Shown here: one piece after another, positions 36,863 through 45,824 of the stretch
Layout: each line of letters begins with the position of its first letter
Position numbering within the stretch: the stretch's first letter is position 1
Assembly: GCA_009780955.1 (NCBI GenBank)
Contig: WQZB01000014.1
Coordinates: 1 to 64,000 of the forward strand
Source: Polyangiaceae bacterium
GTDB lineage: Bacteria > Myxococcota_A > Polyangia > Polyangiales > Polyangiaceae
Length of the DNA stretch: 64,000 nucleotides
Direction of reading: 5' to 3'
Program-made: the position numbers and the translations under genes
The notes under the pieces: model-generated
Database searches by the model: none
What the model was told of the DNA's origin: nothing
The model's input: only the letters and a program-made list of their open reading frames with translations

Positions 36863-37753
36863 ATGACTTCCGCCGCGCAGCCGAAAACCGGGACGAAAGC
36901 ATGGACGATAGGCTCCCTTGTCCAATGGGCGACGGACGATTTTCGTGCACGATGCATTGAAAATCCGCGGCTCGACGCCGAGCTGCTCGTCGCCTTCGCA
37001 CTCGGCACAGATCGCATGCGCGTCATCCTCGACGCCGATCGGCCGCTCGACCCGAGCGAGCTTGCACGCCTTCGCGATCTCGTCGTGCGGCGACGGGATC
37101 GCGAGCCAATTGCCTACTTGCGCGGCGAGCGCGAGTTTTTCGGGCTTCGCTTTCGCGTCGACAAGCGCGTGCTCGTTCCGCGCCCCGACACCGAAACGCT
37201 CGTCGATGTTGGCCTCAGGCGAACTCTGCGCGTGTCGCTTTCGATGCGGCAGCTCGATCTTTGCACCGGCTCAGGCTGCGTTGCCATTGCCATGGCGCAC
37301 AAGCGCAGAACAGCCAAGGTTTTTGCGGTTGACGTGAGCCTCGATGCGCTCGAGGTCGCGCGGGCCAATGCGCAGCGCTTGGGCGTTTACAACGTTGCTT
37401 TCTTCGACGGCGATTTGTTCTCACCGGCGTTTCCATGGGCCTTCGATCTCATCACCGCGAACCCGCCGTACATCCCGACGGCGGAAATCGATTCGCTCAT
37501 GCCCGACGTCAAAAACTTCGAACCGCGCATTGCCCTCGACGGCGGAAGCGACGGCCTCGATGTGGTTCGGCGCATCGTCGCCGAGGCGCCAGCACACCTT
37601 GCTCGGGGAGGCGTGCTCGCTTTGGAAATCGGAGCAGGCCAAGCCCCCACGGTAACTCGGCTCTTTGCGGAACAAGGCTTTTGCGACATCGAAACAGCGC
37701 GTGACTTCGCCAAGATTGAGCGAGTCGTCAGTGCCATCTGGAAGGATGCATGA
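36863..37753 (+). CDS. prmC: Peptide chain release factor N5-glutamine methyltransferase
   Basis: PrmC (HemK) methylates the GGQ glutamine of release factors RF1 and RF2. The 296 residues show the N-terminal helical domain, FFGLRFRVDKRVLVPRPDTETLVD, SAM motif LDLCTGSGCVAIAMA and the catalytic NPPY at 200-203. The ATG at 36863 is used; an ATG overlapping the previous stop exists in another frame. Its stop overlaps the following gene as ATGA. Confidence 0.93.
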   Translation: MTSAAQPKTGTKAWTIGSLVQWATDDFRARCIENPRLDAELLVAFALGTDRMRVILDADRPLDPSELARLRDLVVRRRDREPIAYLRGEREFFGLRFRVDKRVLVPRPDTETLVDVGLRRTLRVSLSMRQLDLCTGSGCVAIAMAHKRRTAKVFAVDVSLDALEVARANAQRLGVYNVAFFDGDLFSPAFPWAFDLITANPPYIPTAEIDSLMPDVKNFEPRIALDGGSDGLDVVRRIVAEAPAHLARGGVLALEIGAGQAPTVTRLFAEQGFCDIETARDFAKIERVVSAIWKDA

Positions 37754-38943
37754 ATCGGCTCGCTCGCTCGGTCGTCGGGATGGGACTCGCGGCATCGCTC
37801 CTCATCGCGCATGCACCCGATTCGCAAGCGGATCAGCGCGAGGCAATACATGCATTTTACACTATGCCGATGCCTGGCGCAGACGGCTGGAGCCTGGCCG
37901 GGCAGAATGCCATTCGCGGAATCACGATTGGGCCCATTGAAAACGCCTACCATCCAGCCGTGGGTTACGGCAGCCCGGCGTACGAACGCACGTTGGGCGA
38001 GTGCGCTGCCATGGGCGCCACGTGGGTTGCCATCACGCCGTTCGGCCGCGTGGGCGATCTCGAAGGGCGCGGTGTCGACGTTACGTTCGAGACCCCTTTT
38101 GCGAAAAACAAGAAGGATGTCGCGCGCGCCATCGCAATGGCGCATGCGCGTGGCCTGCGTGTTTTTCTGGTGCCGCATCTTTGGGTCGAATCCGGGCAGT
38201 GGCGGGCAAAAATCGACCCGCCAACCGATGCTGCGTGGGATGCATGGGCAAGCAGCTATGGCGCATTTGTACGCGCGTGGGCTGCCGTTGCAGAAGCCTC
38301 GCACGCGGATCTTCTTTCCGCCGGCGTCGAACTTCGGTCGTGGGTCACAACCCCTCGCGCAAAGTCTTTTGCTGCAATCGTTCATGATTTGCGTGGCATC
38401 TACAAAGGACCCATCACATATTCTGCAAACTGGGACGATGTCGAAGACACAGTCATTCTTGGCGATCTCGACGTGATTGGAATCAACGCGTTTTACCCAC
38501 TCGCCGATCGCGACGGGGCAACTTTTGACCAGCTTCTCGCCGGCGGCAGGCGCGTGCGCGATCGTATTCGTAAGCTTGCTCAAATGTGGAACAAGCCAAT
38601 CTTGCTATCGGAAATCGGTTACACGTCGCGCCCGAATCCAGCGATTCGGCCGTGGGAGTGGCCGGATGCGATGACCAGCGTACACGTGGACGAAAAAGCC
38701 CAGGCAGAAGCCTATCGCGCGCTTTTGGCGCCGCTGCTCGATGAGCCAACGCTGATGGGCGCGTTTGTTTGGCGCGTATATGCCGATCCGGACGACGTTT
38801 CGCAAGAAGCTGAATGGGGGTTTTCACCGCGTGGCAAGCGCGCCGAGCTCGTTGTGCGCGATGCCTTCGCGGCATGGTGGGCGGGCGACGCAACGCGAAA
38901 ACACGGCTGGCCGGCGCGAGCCCTCGTGCCAGGGATTTATTGA
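37750..38943 (+). CDS. Secreted glycoside hydrolase, GH113-like TIM barrel
   Basis: The signal peptide is MNRLARSVVGMGLAASLLIA with a likely cut after DSQA. The 397-residue body has WSLAGQNAIRGITIGPIENAYH, MGATWVAITPFGRV, LRVFLVPHLWVESG and the C-terminal LLSEIGYTSRPN, where the Glu fits the nucleophile of GH113 beta-mannanase-like enzymes. A second acidic residue in LLSAGVELRSW could be the acid/base. It probably acts on mannan-like or peptidoglycan-derived glycans outside the cytoplasm. The start overlaps prmC by four bases. Confidence 0.78.
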   Translation: MNRLARSVVGMGLAASLLIAHAPDSQADQREAIHAFYTMPMPGADGWSLAGQNAIRGITIGPIENAYHPAVGYGSPAYERTLGECAAMGATWVAITPFGRVGDLEGRGVDVTFETPFAKNKKDVARAIAMAHARGLRVFLVPHLWVESGQWRAKIDPPTDAAWDAWASSYGAFVRAWAAVAEASHADLLSAGVELRSWVTTPRAKSFAAIVHDLRGIYKGPITYSANWDDVEDTVILGDLDVIGINAFYPLADRDGATFDQLLAGGRRVRDRIRKLAQMWNKPILLSEIGYTSRPNPAIRPWEWPDAMTSVHVDEKAQAEAYRALLAPLLDEPTLMGAFVWRVYADPDDVSQEAEWGFSPRGKRAELVVRDAFAAWWAGDATRKHGWPARALVPGIY

Positions 38944-38966
38944 TATTGACGCGAATCGCTTCAAGA

Positions 38967-39569
38967 TCAACGCTTACGCCGCCAGAACTCCGGCAGCTCG
39001 TCGAGGCCCTCGAGCGGGTTACCCTTTTCGAGAACATTCTGCGGGCTCGACATCTGGCGCTTGTGAAGCTTCCAGTCCACCACGAGGCGGTCAACCAGGT
39101 ACCTTACATCGGGCTCTTCGTCCGATCGTAATTGCACCTCCCATGTCTTCGCGAATTCTGGGTCAACGTCGAAATACCTGACGGCGTCTCTTCGGGCTTC
39201 CTCCATCGCGGCATAGCGTTCAGGACGATCGACCCAGCTTCTTTTCTCCTCCGTCGCATCGGCGTGCGGCGCTTGCGGATCGGGATGCTCGTCAGCCCAC
39301 TTCTTTGCGGTTTTTCTGAGTCTGGTGACATCGCCGCCGAATTTTAAGTCAGCGATGATGGTCTCGAAATTACCCCCGATTCCTCGACCGTATTTGATGG
39401 CATTCTGGACCGAAGTTGAGTTGATTCGCAGCTGTTTGGCTGCATCGCGCATCGATATCATGCCTGGCTGCGGTCGCCCGCCTTGCGGGGCGTCCTTGTC
39501 AATGCTCAGCCATTTGGGAAGGTTCGCCTGAATGAACCGAGCGACATCTCTCGTAACCGACGACGGCAT
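38967..39569 (-). CDS. Unrecognised protein with HTH-like segment
   Basis: This is a 200-residue cytoplasmic-looking protein. The ATG at 39569 follows GCGGAG with normal spacing. Residues about 40-62 (MRDAAKQLRINSTSVQNAIKYG) have the periodicity of a helix-turn-helix, with RDAAKQLRI and TSVQNAIKYG as the two helices, so DNA binding is possible. The rest is charged, with many Arg, Asp, Glu and Trp. No known family is recognised. It lies with the next lipoprotein in a patch of lower GC that looks accessory. Confidence 0.6.
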   Translation of the reverse strand: MPSSVTRDVARFIQANLPKWLSIDKDAPQGGRPQPGMISMRDAAKQLRINSTSVQNAIKYGRGIGGNFETIIADLKFGGDVTRLRKTAKKWADEHPDPQAPHADATEEKRSWVDRPERYAAMEEARRDAVRYFDVDPEFAKTWEVQLRSDEEPDVRYLVDRLVVDWKLHKRQMSSPQNVLEKGNPLEGLDELPEFWRRKR

Positions 39570-39581
39570 GCATACTCCGCA

Positions 39582-40166
39582 CTAGCTCTGACAATTCATA
39601 ATGATCCTGGCTAGTTCCAAATGCGTGCCACAACGAGCGGCAGTTTGTATATAACCATAGTCTGTCGTGTCCTCGTAAACGCCTGTATATTTAAATGTGG
39701 TATCGAGGGCGCCGGGCTGGCCACGAACGAAGAGCGACAGATTCGCAGATACCGTGGGCGACGCGTCCGCCGCAATGCCGCGAATTGTCATGCTCGTAGG
39801 CCCTTGAGGAGCGGCCGAGTCAACAGTAATGGCAAGCTTCCCGGTGCTCGAGCCGGAGGGAATGGTGAGCGAATCCTCGTGAATGCTGCCGAGCTTAACT
39901 ACTACTTTGATTTGGATATCAGGTCCGGGGATTACGTTGCGCGTGATGGCAATGGGTATGGTGGCGGGTTGCCCTTGCCGAACATATACCGGGCCATCGG
40001 TTTGCACGAACGAGAACGTTGCACCGGGGTCAACGACCCCTCCGTCCAAGTCGCCATTGGTTTGATCCGACCCGGCGTCGGGTCCAGGAGCCTCGCCGAA
40101 CGGCGTGGCGCACGATGCAACGCACCCAACGGCAACGATCAATCCAGCAAAAGTAAAAATTTTCAT
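39582..40166 (-). CDS. Lipoprotein ending in a partial delta-60-like repeat
   Basis: The ATG at 40166 follows AAAGGGAC. The leader MKIFTFAGLIVAVGCVASC ends in one of two lipobox cysteines. A short Asp/Gly-rich linker is followed by an Ig/IPT-like beta domain (GPVYVRQGQPATIPIAITRN to NLSLFVRGQPG). The final segment GALDTTFKYTGVY has the form of the start of a delta-60 repeat, which in larger homologous proteins runs on for several copies. Here the frame stops about 35 residues later, so the protein may be a truncated descendant of a longer surface protein. Confidence 0.65.
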   Translation of the reverse strand: MKIFTFAGLIVAVGCVASCATPFGEAPGPDAGSDQTNGDLDGGVVDPGATFSFVQTDGPVYVRQGQPATIPIAITRNVIPGPDIQIKVVVKLGSIHEDSLTIPSGSSTGKLAITVDSAAPQGPTSMTIRGIAADASPTVSANLSLFVRGQPGALDTTFKYTGVYEDTTDYGYIQTAARCGTHLELARIIMNCQS

Positions 40167-40509
40167 AAAAAGTCCCTTTCAGAATGGGGGTTAAAAATAA
40201 CGCTATTGTCTATGTCGACCGGTCGCGACGAAGGTTGCTTTGAAACATAAAAAAAAAATCAGGATGAGCTTTTTGCCGGATCAGGCTGCGTTGGACCGCT
40301 TTCAAGTTGAAGTTTATGCGCGTCAAATCGAAAGCGGGCTAGGACCTGGCCCAAATTTCGGACCGATCACCGCGACGAACGCGGAAATTCCGGCAAGGCG
40401 CGACGAGGAAGCCTGCTGGTGCAGATGAGTGACCGATGAGCAACGCAGCGCGCAACCAGGATTCGTGCTCGCGGGCAAGCTTCGCTATGGAGAAATTGAG
40501 GGACTGGCT
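40167..40509. other. 343-base interval without a supported gene
   Basis: The interval lies between the divergent-side start of the lipoprotein and the stop of the TlpA-like gene. It starts AT-rich (the lipoprotein promoter side) and contains the mini inverted-repeat element at 40294-40338. The track ORF at 40240-40428 needs a TTG start, has no good ribosome binding site and is partly made of the repeat, so it is not called. Nothing else is seen. Confidence 0.6.
40294..40338. repeat. MITE-like element with internal deletion, copy C
   Basis: The left end GACCGCTTTCAAGTTG and right end CGCGTCAAATCGAAAGCGGG are those of the MITE family at 10.5 and 33.8 kb, but only 9 bases separate them. The two ends alone form a near-perfect hairpin. 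It is the shortest copy in the window. Confidence 0.7.
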
Positions 40510-41253
40510 CTACCCACCTTCGATGAGCTCGCAGATACGCGCATCCTTGCCTTCAAAGCTGCCTTCGTTCACCTGCGCTTCGCAGGTGCTGCCGCTGCTG
40601 CGGATTTGCTCGATAAACTCGATGACGACGGCGCTGGACCACTCGCGTACGCCATCAAAGCGAGCGCGAATGACGCCCTTTTTGTCGATGATCCACGTTT
40701 CGGGGAAAAGTTTCGTGCCGTACTTTTGGGCGGCAGATTTGCCTTCAGGATCCATGAGAATTGGAAATGGAGGATTTTCGCGCAAAGTCTCTATGGCGGC
40801 AATCATGGCTTCTTTTGCTGTCTCATCGGTAGATATCGTGAGCACGGCAACGTCACCCATGGGCTGCACAATACGCGCTAATTCGGCAATTTCGGGCATT
40901 TCTTCCATGCAAGGACCGCATGTGCGTGTCCAAAAGTTCAGCACGATGACTTTGCCTTTGTAGGCATTGAAGGGCACATCTTGGCCCGAAATGTCTTGAA
41001 GCTGAAAGCTTGGAGCCACGCGCTCATGGCCAGTGTAATTCGGCCTGAGCAGGCACGTGGCGCTGCATCGCCGCCGCGATTCGCCTTGCTTGGCAACGGC
41101 AACGAAGCTGTAAACGCCGATGGCAGCCATGGCAACATATGCGAACTCGGCCAATCGCACGATTCGCGATGGCTTGCGTTGCTCATTTTTTTTTCTTTTT
41201 TTTCCCTTTTCGTCGCTATCGCTATCGTCACTCACAGTGCTGGAGTTTCTCAT
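40510..41253 (-). CDS. TlpA-like membrane-anchored thioredoxin-fold protein
   Basis: The 247 residues comprise a charged cytoplasmic N-terminus (DSDSDEKGKKRKK), one membrane helix (about 36-54) and a periplasmic TlpA/ResA-type domain. The redox motif is TCGPC (C112, C115) in VLNFWTRTCGPCMEEMPEI. An extra Cys pair, CSATC (63-67), lies just outside the membrane and could form a structural disulfide or receive electrons. TlpA-like proteins reduce apo-cytochrome c or copper-site thiols, which would fit the two cytochrome peroxidases in this window; that link is inferred. It is divergent from hflX, with 38 bases between starts. Confidence 0.85.
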   Translation of the reverse strand: MRNSSTVSDDSDSDEKGKKRKKNEQRKPSRIVRLAEFAYVAMAAIGVYSFVAVAKQGESRRRCSATCLLRPNYTGHERVAPSFQLQDISGQDVPFNAYKGKVIVLNFWTRTCGPCMEEMPEIAELARIVQPMGDVAVLTISTDETAKEAMIAAIETLRENPPFPILMDPEGKSAAQKYGTKLFPETWIIDKKGVIRARFDGVREWSSAVVIEFIEQIRSSGSTCEAQVNEGSFEGKDARICELIEGG

Positions 41254-41291
41254 ACTATGATGATCAAAAGAAGATTATATCGTGCGCACCA

Positions 41292-42656
41292 ATGGCAGAC
41301 GGCACAAACCAGGGCGAAGCGGTGCTTGTTGCGGTGCACTTGCCCGATGCGAGCGACATCGAATTCACTTCCAGCCTCGAGGAGCTCGAGCGACTTGTTT
41401 CAACGCTTGGCTACCGCACGGTGGCCAAAGTCACTCAGGCCAAAGGCCAGCTCGACACCCGAGCGGTGCTCGGCGAAGGCAAGCTTCGCGAGCTTGGCGC
41501 GCTAACGGGTGGCAGCGGGCAGGTTGGGGACGCGGCGCCGAAGAAGAAAGACAAAGCACGCCTTCGCCGTCAGGGCGAAAACCACGATGACGATGAGCAC
41601 GATGTCGTCGATGAGAGCAGCTCACCGGGAAAAAGGGTCGGTCTCATTGCGGTGGATCATGATCTGACGCCCCGCCAAGCACGAAATCTCGAGCGCGCCA
41701 CGGGCGTGCAGGTGCTTGACCGCACTGGCGTCATCATCGAGATCTTCCATCGTCACGCAAAGAGCCGTGAGGCGCGGCTGCAAGTCGAAATCGCGCGGCT
41801 CAAATATGAGGTGCCGCGGTTGCGTGAGTCGCCTTCGGGCAAAGAAAGGCAGGCTGGCCGAGGTGCGGGCGAGGCTGCCATCGAACTCGATCGCCGCAAA
41901 GTCCGTGATCGCATCGCGGCGCTGAACGAGGAGCTTTCTGCTATTGCGCGCGAACACGACGTGCGGCGCGCGCATCGCCGAAATGCGCGTCGCGTTGCGC
42001 TCATAGGCTACACGAACGCCGGGAAATCGTCGCTCATGCGCGGGCTGACAGGCAGCCATGTTTACGTCGAAAACAAGCTCTTTGCGACGCTCGACACCAC
42101 GATACGTGCACTTTACCCGGAACAAAGCCCGCGCATTCTGGTAAGCGATACGGTGGGCTTCATCAGAAAGCTGCCGCACGATCTGGTGGCAAGCTTCAAG
42201 TCAACGCTGAGCGAGGCACTCGAAGCATCGCACTTATTGCATGTCGTGGATGCGTCGGACCCATCGTGGGAAGTGCAGCTTGCCGTCACGCGCGATGTGC
42301 TCGACGAGATTGGCGCGGGCGAAGTGCCTTGCACCCTTGTGATGAACAAAATTGACTGCCTCGACCCAGGAGATGTGGCTCGCCTTCGAGAACGCATGCA
42401 AAATGCATGGTTTGTTTCCGCCTGCAACCCGACCGACATCGCGCAACTTCGAACGAACATCATCGCGCTCTTCGAACGAAAGGCCGTCGAGACCGTGATC
42501 GTTGTGCCCTACGATCGCCAGGCCATTCTGAGCGAAATGCACCATTCTGGTCGCGTTCTGTGCGCAAGCTACGAAGAATGCGGCGTTGTTGTTAGCTACT
42601 TTGCCGACCCCGATACGATAACCCGATTCCGCTCACGCCTTGAACGCACACAGTAA
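41292..42656 (+). CDS. hflX: Ribosome-associated GTPase HflX
   Basis: HflX is a GTPase that splits stalled or stressed ribosomes. The ATG at 41292 gives MADGTNQGEAVLV (454 residues); the upstream part of the track ORF underlies tlpA. The N-terminal HflX domain is interrupted by a charged insert (KKKDKARLRRQGENHDDDEH). It then shows DRTGVIIEIFHRHAKSREA, a coiled-coil arm, and the G domain with P loop GYTNAGKSSLMRGL (about 239-252), DTVGFIRKLPH (G3) and MNKID (G4). All GTPase motifs look intact. Confidence 0.94.
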   Translation: MADGTNQGEAVLVAVHLPDASDIEFTSSLEELERLVSTLGYRTVAKVTQAKGQLDTRAVLGEGKLRELGALTGGSGQVGDAAPKKKDKARLRRQGENHDDDEHDVVDESSSPGKRVGLIAVDHDLTPRQARNLERATGVQVLDRTGVIIEIFHRHAKSREARLQVEIARLKYEVPRLRESPSGKERQAGRGAGEAAIELDRRKVRDRIAALNEELSAIAREHDVRRAHRRNARRVALIGYTNAGKSSLMRGLTGSHVYVENKLFATLDTTIRALYPEQSPRILVSDTVGFIRKLPHDLVASFKSTLSEALEASHLLHVVDASDPSWEVQLAVTRDVLDEIGAGEVPCTLVMNKIDCLDPGDVARLRERMQNAWFVSACNPTDIAQLRTNIIALFERKAVETVIVVPYDRQAILSEMHHSGRVLCASYEECGVVVSYFADPDTITRFRSRLERTQ

Positions 42657-42796
42657 TTTCAGATGCGGGAATCGACAGGACAAAGCGCCTCATGGCATAT
42701 CGTCGCATAAGACGGATTGTCGCATCGGATATTAAACTCGCGACGACCGTAACGGTTATTGAGGCAAAGAACACAAGAGTGCTAGCTTGCGCCGTC

Positions 42797-44032
42797 ATGA
42801 AACCCAATGACGTACGATTCGCACTACCCACACTCCTCCTCGGTGCATCGCTCGTGGGTGCATCACTCACGGCGCTGAGCTGCAGCGACAGCTCAGACGA
42901 CACCGGTTCGAACAACAACGACCTAAACAACGCTGACGCCAGCACATCCGACTCTGGCGACAACAATACGAATCCCGTTTCGATCGATCCCACAAGACTT
43001 CTTTCCTTTGCGCCGCTTCCTAAGGTGATGTGGCCGGCAGAGGGCGACAGCAACAACCGCCTTCTTTTCCAAAAGAAGGTGGACCTCGGCAAGCAGCTCT
43101 ATTTTGATACGCGTCTGTCAAAAAATAATGATATTTCGTGCAACTCGTGTCACCTTCTCGATCAATATGGTGTCGACGGTCAGCCAGTGAGCGACGGCAC
43201 TAACGCCGACAAGACGGCTACCCCACCACACGGCAATCGCAACGCGCCAACTGTGTACAATGCGGCACTGCATCTTTGGCAGTTTTGGGACGGCCGCGCG
43301 GAAGATGTGGAAGCGCAGGCACTCGGTCCGATTCTGAATCCCGTCGAAATGGGTATGAAAGACGAACAAGAAGTCCTCGCCGTCATTAACTCGATTGACG
43401 GATATGTCACCGAGTTCGCCGCGGCTTTTCCACCAGAAGATTTAAACGCAACAGGCAAAGATCCAAACGAGAACACAACCCCAGTTTCGTATATCAACAT
43501 TGGCAAAGCCATTGGCGCGTTCGAGCGAACACTCGTTACGCCTTCACGTTGGGACGCCTATCTCAATGGAGACAAGAACGCCCTGACGGCCGCCGAGCTC
43601 GCCGGCCTTGCCAAGTTCATGGAAGTTGGGTGCGACACTTGCCACAATGGTGTAGCCATGGGCGGGCGCGGCTTCGACTTGCTCGGCGAAACGAACGCGT
43701 GGCCTTGGCCGGGCCATCCTAACGCTGACGGATACGAAGAAATCGGGCGTGCCGACGTCACGAACGACGACGCTGACAAGTATGTCTTCAAAGTCCCGTC
43801 GCTTCGTAACGTGGAAAAAACGGGGCCATACTTCCACGATGGCTCGGTCACCACACTGGAAGAAGCCGTCAACAAAATGGCCTATTACCAACTCGGCAAA
43901 ACTCTTTCGAGCGACGACGTAGCAAGCATCGTGACATTCTTGAAGGCTCTTACTGGCGATCTCGATGACGCTACGATTACGAAGCCCACCCCCCTGCCGG
44001 GCAAAGACGACGGCGGAGGCACGACTCTATAA
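42797..44032 (+). CDS. Di-haem cytochrome c peroxidase (MauG/CcpA family), lipoprotein, second copy
   Basis: The start is the ATG giving MKPNDVRFALPTLLL; the 35 upstream residues of the track ORF lack a signal sequence. The leader ends in LTALSC, a weak lipobox, followed by an Asp/Asn-rich linker. Haem sites are CNSCH near residue 115 and CDTCH near residue 279. FWDGRAEDVEAQALGPILNP matches the paralogue at 1.6-2.7 kb almost residue for residue. It has 411 residues, about 30 longer than the paralogue because of the linker and an insert before FERTLVTPSRWDAY. It probably acts as a periplasmic peroxidase. Confidence 0.93.
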   Translation: MKPNDVRFALPTLLLGASLVGASLTALSCSDSSDDTGSNNNDLNNADASTSDSGDNNTNPVSIDPTRLLSFAPLPKVMWPAEGDSNNRLLFQKKVDLGKQLYFDTRLSKNNDISCNSCHLLDQYGVDGQPVSDGTNADKTATPPHGNRNAPTVYNAALHLWQFWDGRAEDVEAQALGPILNPVEMGMKDEQEVLAVINSIDGYVTEFAAAFPPEDLNATGKDPNENTTPVSYINIGKAIGAFERTLVTPSRWDAYLNGDKNALTAAELAGLAKFMEVGCDTCHNGVAMGGRGFDLLGETNAWPWPGHPNADGYEEIGRADVTNDDADKYVFKVPSLRNVEKTGPYFHDGSVTTLEEAVNKMAYYQLGKTLSSDDVASIVTFLKALTGDLDDATITKPTPLPGKDDGGGTTL

Positions 44033-44082
44033 AGAACGCCAAAGCATGGGCTAGAACCGCTCTCTTTGACGCGGTATCTTCA

Positions 44083-44110
44083 GTAAGGGCGCAGCATGCT
44101 GCGCCCTTAC
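44083..44110. repeat. GTAAGGGC palindrome R4
   Basis: This is a perfect 28-bp inverted repeat, GTAAGGGCGCAGCA and its complement. It has the same core as the first unit of R2 but carries A-T instead of G-C at the fourth pair, so both arms changed together. It stands about 50 bases after the peroxidase stop and could act as a transcription stop. The rest of the interval up to 44235 shows nothing recognisable. Confidence 0.9.
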
Positions 44111-44234
44111 CTTATGTGTGACTTCAAGCGTTTACGCGAACTCGAGCCTGTCGCCGACACATGGTTGACTCGTGCTGCATATGCGCCATAATTACGCAGT
44201 CGATCTTTTGCATTCGACGCAACCAGAAGAAAAA

Positions 44235-44876
44235 ATGGACGAATATGGCAGTATAACGGCTGGCAAAGGTACCGATGGCGAGGCAGGTACTACACTGGCG
44301 GATGCGGTTAATGGTCCGAATGCAAAGGGGCAAGCGGGCGGGGCTGGTTTTTCCGGTGCAGCAGCTGAAAAAGCAAACAAAGTGCCTGCGCAGGGCGGAA
44401 CAAACACATGCAGCGACGAAGCAGCAGGCGGGGCCGGCGCACTAGCGCCCTTCTATGCCAGCAGCGCCAACGGCTGTTATCCCCTAATACCCTTTCAGCC
44501 TGCCGTAGTAAAATCGGGCAACGCTGGCAAAAATGGTGACGATGGCGTTAGCGCTATTGGCACGGGTGTCTTCAATGCGAATGGATATGTGCCTGCCGAT
44601 GGGACCCCAGGAAAGAACGGTAGCCCCGGCTCTGGCGGAAGCGGCGCGGGCGGCCCAAGCATCGGCGTCGCTTACACGAGTGGCACGCCCAATTTTGCCA
44701 ACAGTGCCAAAGCGAAAGCTGGCACACCTGGCGCCGGCGTTGGTCAGGACTCGAAAACATTCGAAAGCATGACCTGGACGCTTCCAGCATCGGCCGCGGG
44801 TATGCGCAAGACATGTATTCGTTTTGAACGTACCGCTTTCGATTTGACGCGTTCGCGTTGGCCGTCGGCTCGTTGA
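44235..44876 (+). pseudogene. Gly-rich surface-protein fragment fused to a MITE end
   Basis: The frame (ATG 44235, no signal peptide) is Gly/Ala/Asn-rich with short repeats (GGAGFSGAAA, GKNGSPGSGGSGAGG). In myxobacteria such sequence occurs as the C-terminal part of larger secreted proteins with GGxGGxG and GGPSIGV-type segments. The last 20 residues (RFERTAFDLTRSRWPSAR region) are encoded by a MITE terminal repeat at 44831-44851 and are not native. It looks like a 3-prime fragment of a lost gene, truncated at both ends. It could still be expressed, hence moderate confidence. Confidence 0.5.
44831..44851. repeat. Solo MITE end, copy D
   Basis: TACCGCTTTCGATTTGACGCG matches the terminal repeat of MITE copies A and B. 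A matching opposite end is not found within the next 150 bases. It ends the Gly-rich fragment and marks the edge of the AbiE-like locus. Confidence 0.65.
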
Positions 44877-44975
44877 CGACTGCCCTTCCGCGTGAGGCTG
44901 CGGCGTGTGCTCCCCAGCACACGCACCTCCCGCCACATTGACTCGCAGACTGCTGAAATCTTTTTCAGCAGTTGG

Positions 44976-45824
44976 TCATGGAGCGCCCACCTTGGCGAGA
45001 AGCCGAGCGACGAAGGCTACGACATCGGCTTGCAACTCGTCGTCCCGTCTCCCTGTCACGAAGACCGAGACACGCATGGGGCCAACGGCGTCGAGCTCGG
45101 AGAAGTCACGACGGAGGACCGCAAGCGCGCGCTTCGCTTCGAGATCGTCAAGCAGTGGATGCAGCTTGGCGGCAACGTCATCGACCCCGGCGCCGTAGTT
45201 CCGTACGACGTAGTAAAGGTCGTAGGCGTCTTTGTTCTCACCCCGGCTGTCGAAGGCAAGCGCCTTGAGTACAACGTACGCGCCCGCGCCGCACACCCAG
45301 ATCTCGCGCGTCGCCTTCTCGCCGAACAGCGTCTTGCCCTTGAGGGTGATCTGCTGATGGTCGCGGAACGCGCAGCGGAGCCCGGGCGCGATGATCGCGG
45401 CAAAGTCCGGCTCGATGTCTCGGAGCTTGCCGCCCTTGTCGCCCTCGCGCGAGGGCTGGATGAGAAAGTCCACCGTCACCGTCCCGCCGCTCGTGATCGC
45501 CCAACGTTGCCGGGTCGGGTTGCCGGCTTCGTTGGTGTCCATCTTGAAGCCCGCGTCGCGTAGACGCTCGGTGAGCTGGCGATAGCGGCCTTCGTTCAGC
45601 AGGGCGATCTGGAGCCCGACGTCGAGGTCCATGGTGCCAACATGCGGTGCGACGTCGTCTTGCAGGACCTTCTGGTCGATGAGGAGTGAGGGCACGAGCC
45701 CGCCGACGATGACCAGGTCGTCCATCATGTCACCGAGTTTGGTCGCGATGTAGAGACACGTCGCTCGCACGAGTTCGACATGCTCGCTCTTGTACTCGGA
45801 TGCGCGTTTGGGTCTCTCAGTCAT
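44976..45824 (-). CDS. AbiEii-like nucleotidyltransferase (probable toxin)
   Basis: The start ATG 45824 follows GGAGGTACG, an excellent ribosome binding site, and overlaps the upstream gene by eight bases (ATGACTGA). The 282-residue protein has the nucleotidyltransferase signature in LVIVGGLVPSLL and GTMDLDVGL, with the DxD metal site intact, as in AbiEii/AbiGii toxins. A helical C-terminal region follows. AbiEii proteins transfer nucleotides to tRNA or other targets and cause growth arrest during phage infection unless held by AbiEi. Coupling to the preceding AbiEi-like gene supports a type IV toxin-antitoxin or abortive-infection system. Confidence 0.8.
   Translation of the reverse strand: MTERPKRASEYKSEHVELVRATCLYIATKLGDMMDDLVIVGGLVPSLLIDQKVLQDDVAPHVGTMDLDVGLQIALLNEGRYRQLTERLRDAGFKMDTNEAGNPTRQRWAITSGGTVTVDFLIQPSREGDKGGKLRDIEPDFAAIIAPGLRCAFRDHQQITLKGKTLFGEKATREIWVCGAGAYVVLKALAFDSRGENKDAYDLYYVVRNYGAGVDDVAAKLHPLLDDLEAKRALAVLRRDFSELDAVGPMRVSVFVTGRRDDELQADVVAFVARLLAKVGAP

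Noticed and set aside
40240-40428. 62-residue plus-strand ORF
   Set aside because: It needs a TTG start without a good ribosome binding site, and its middle is encoded by the mini inverted-repeat element.
44892-45563. Plus-strand ORFs opposite the AbiEii-like gene
   Set aside because: The minus-strand gene has an excellent ribosome binding site, translational coupling and a nucleotidyltransferase motif; the plus-strand frames have none.
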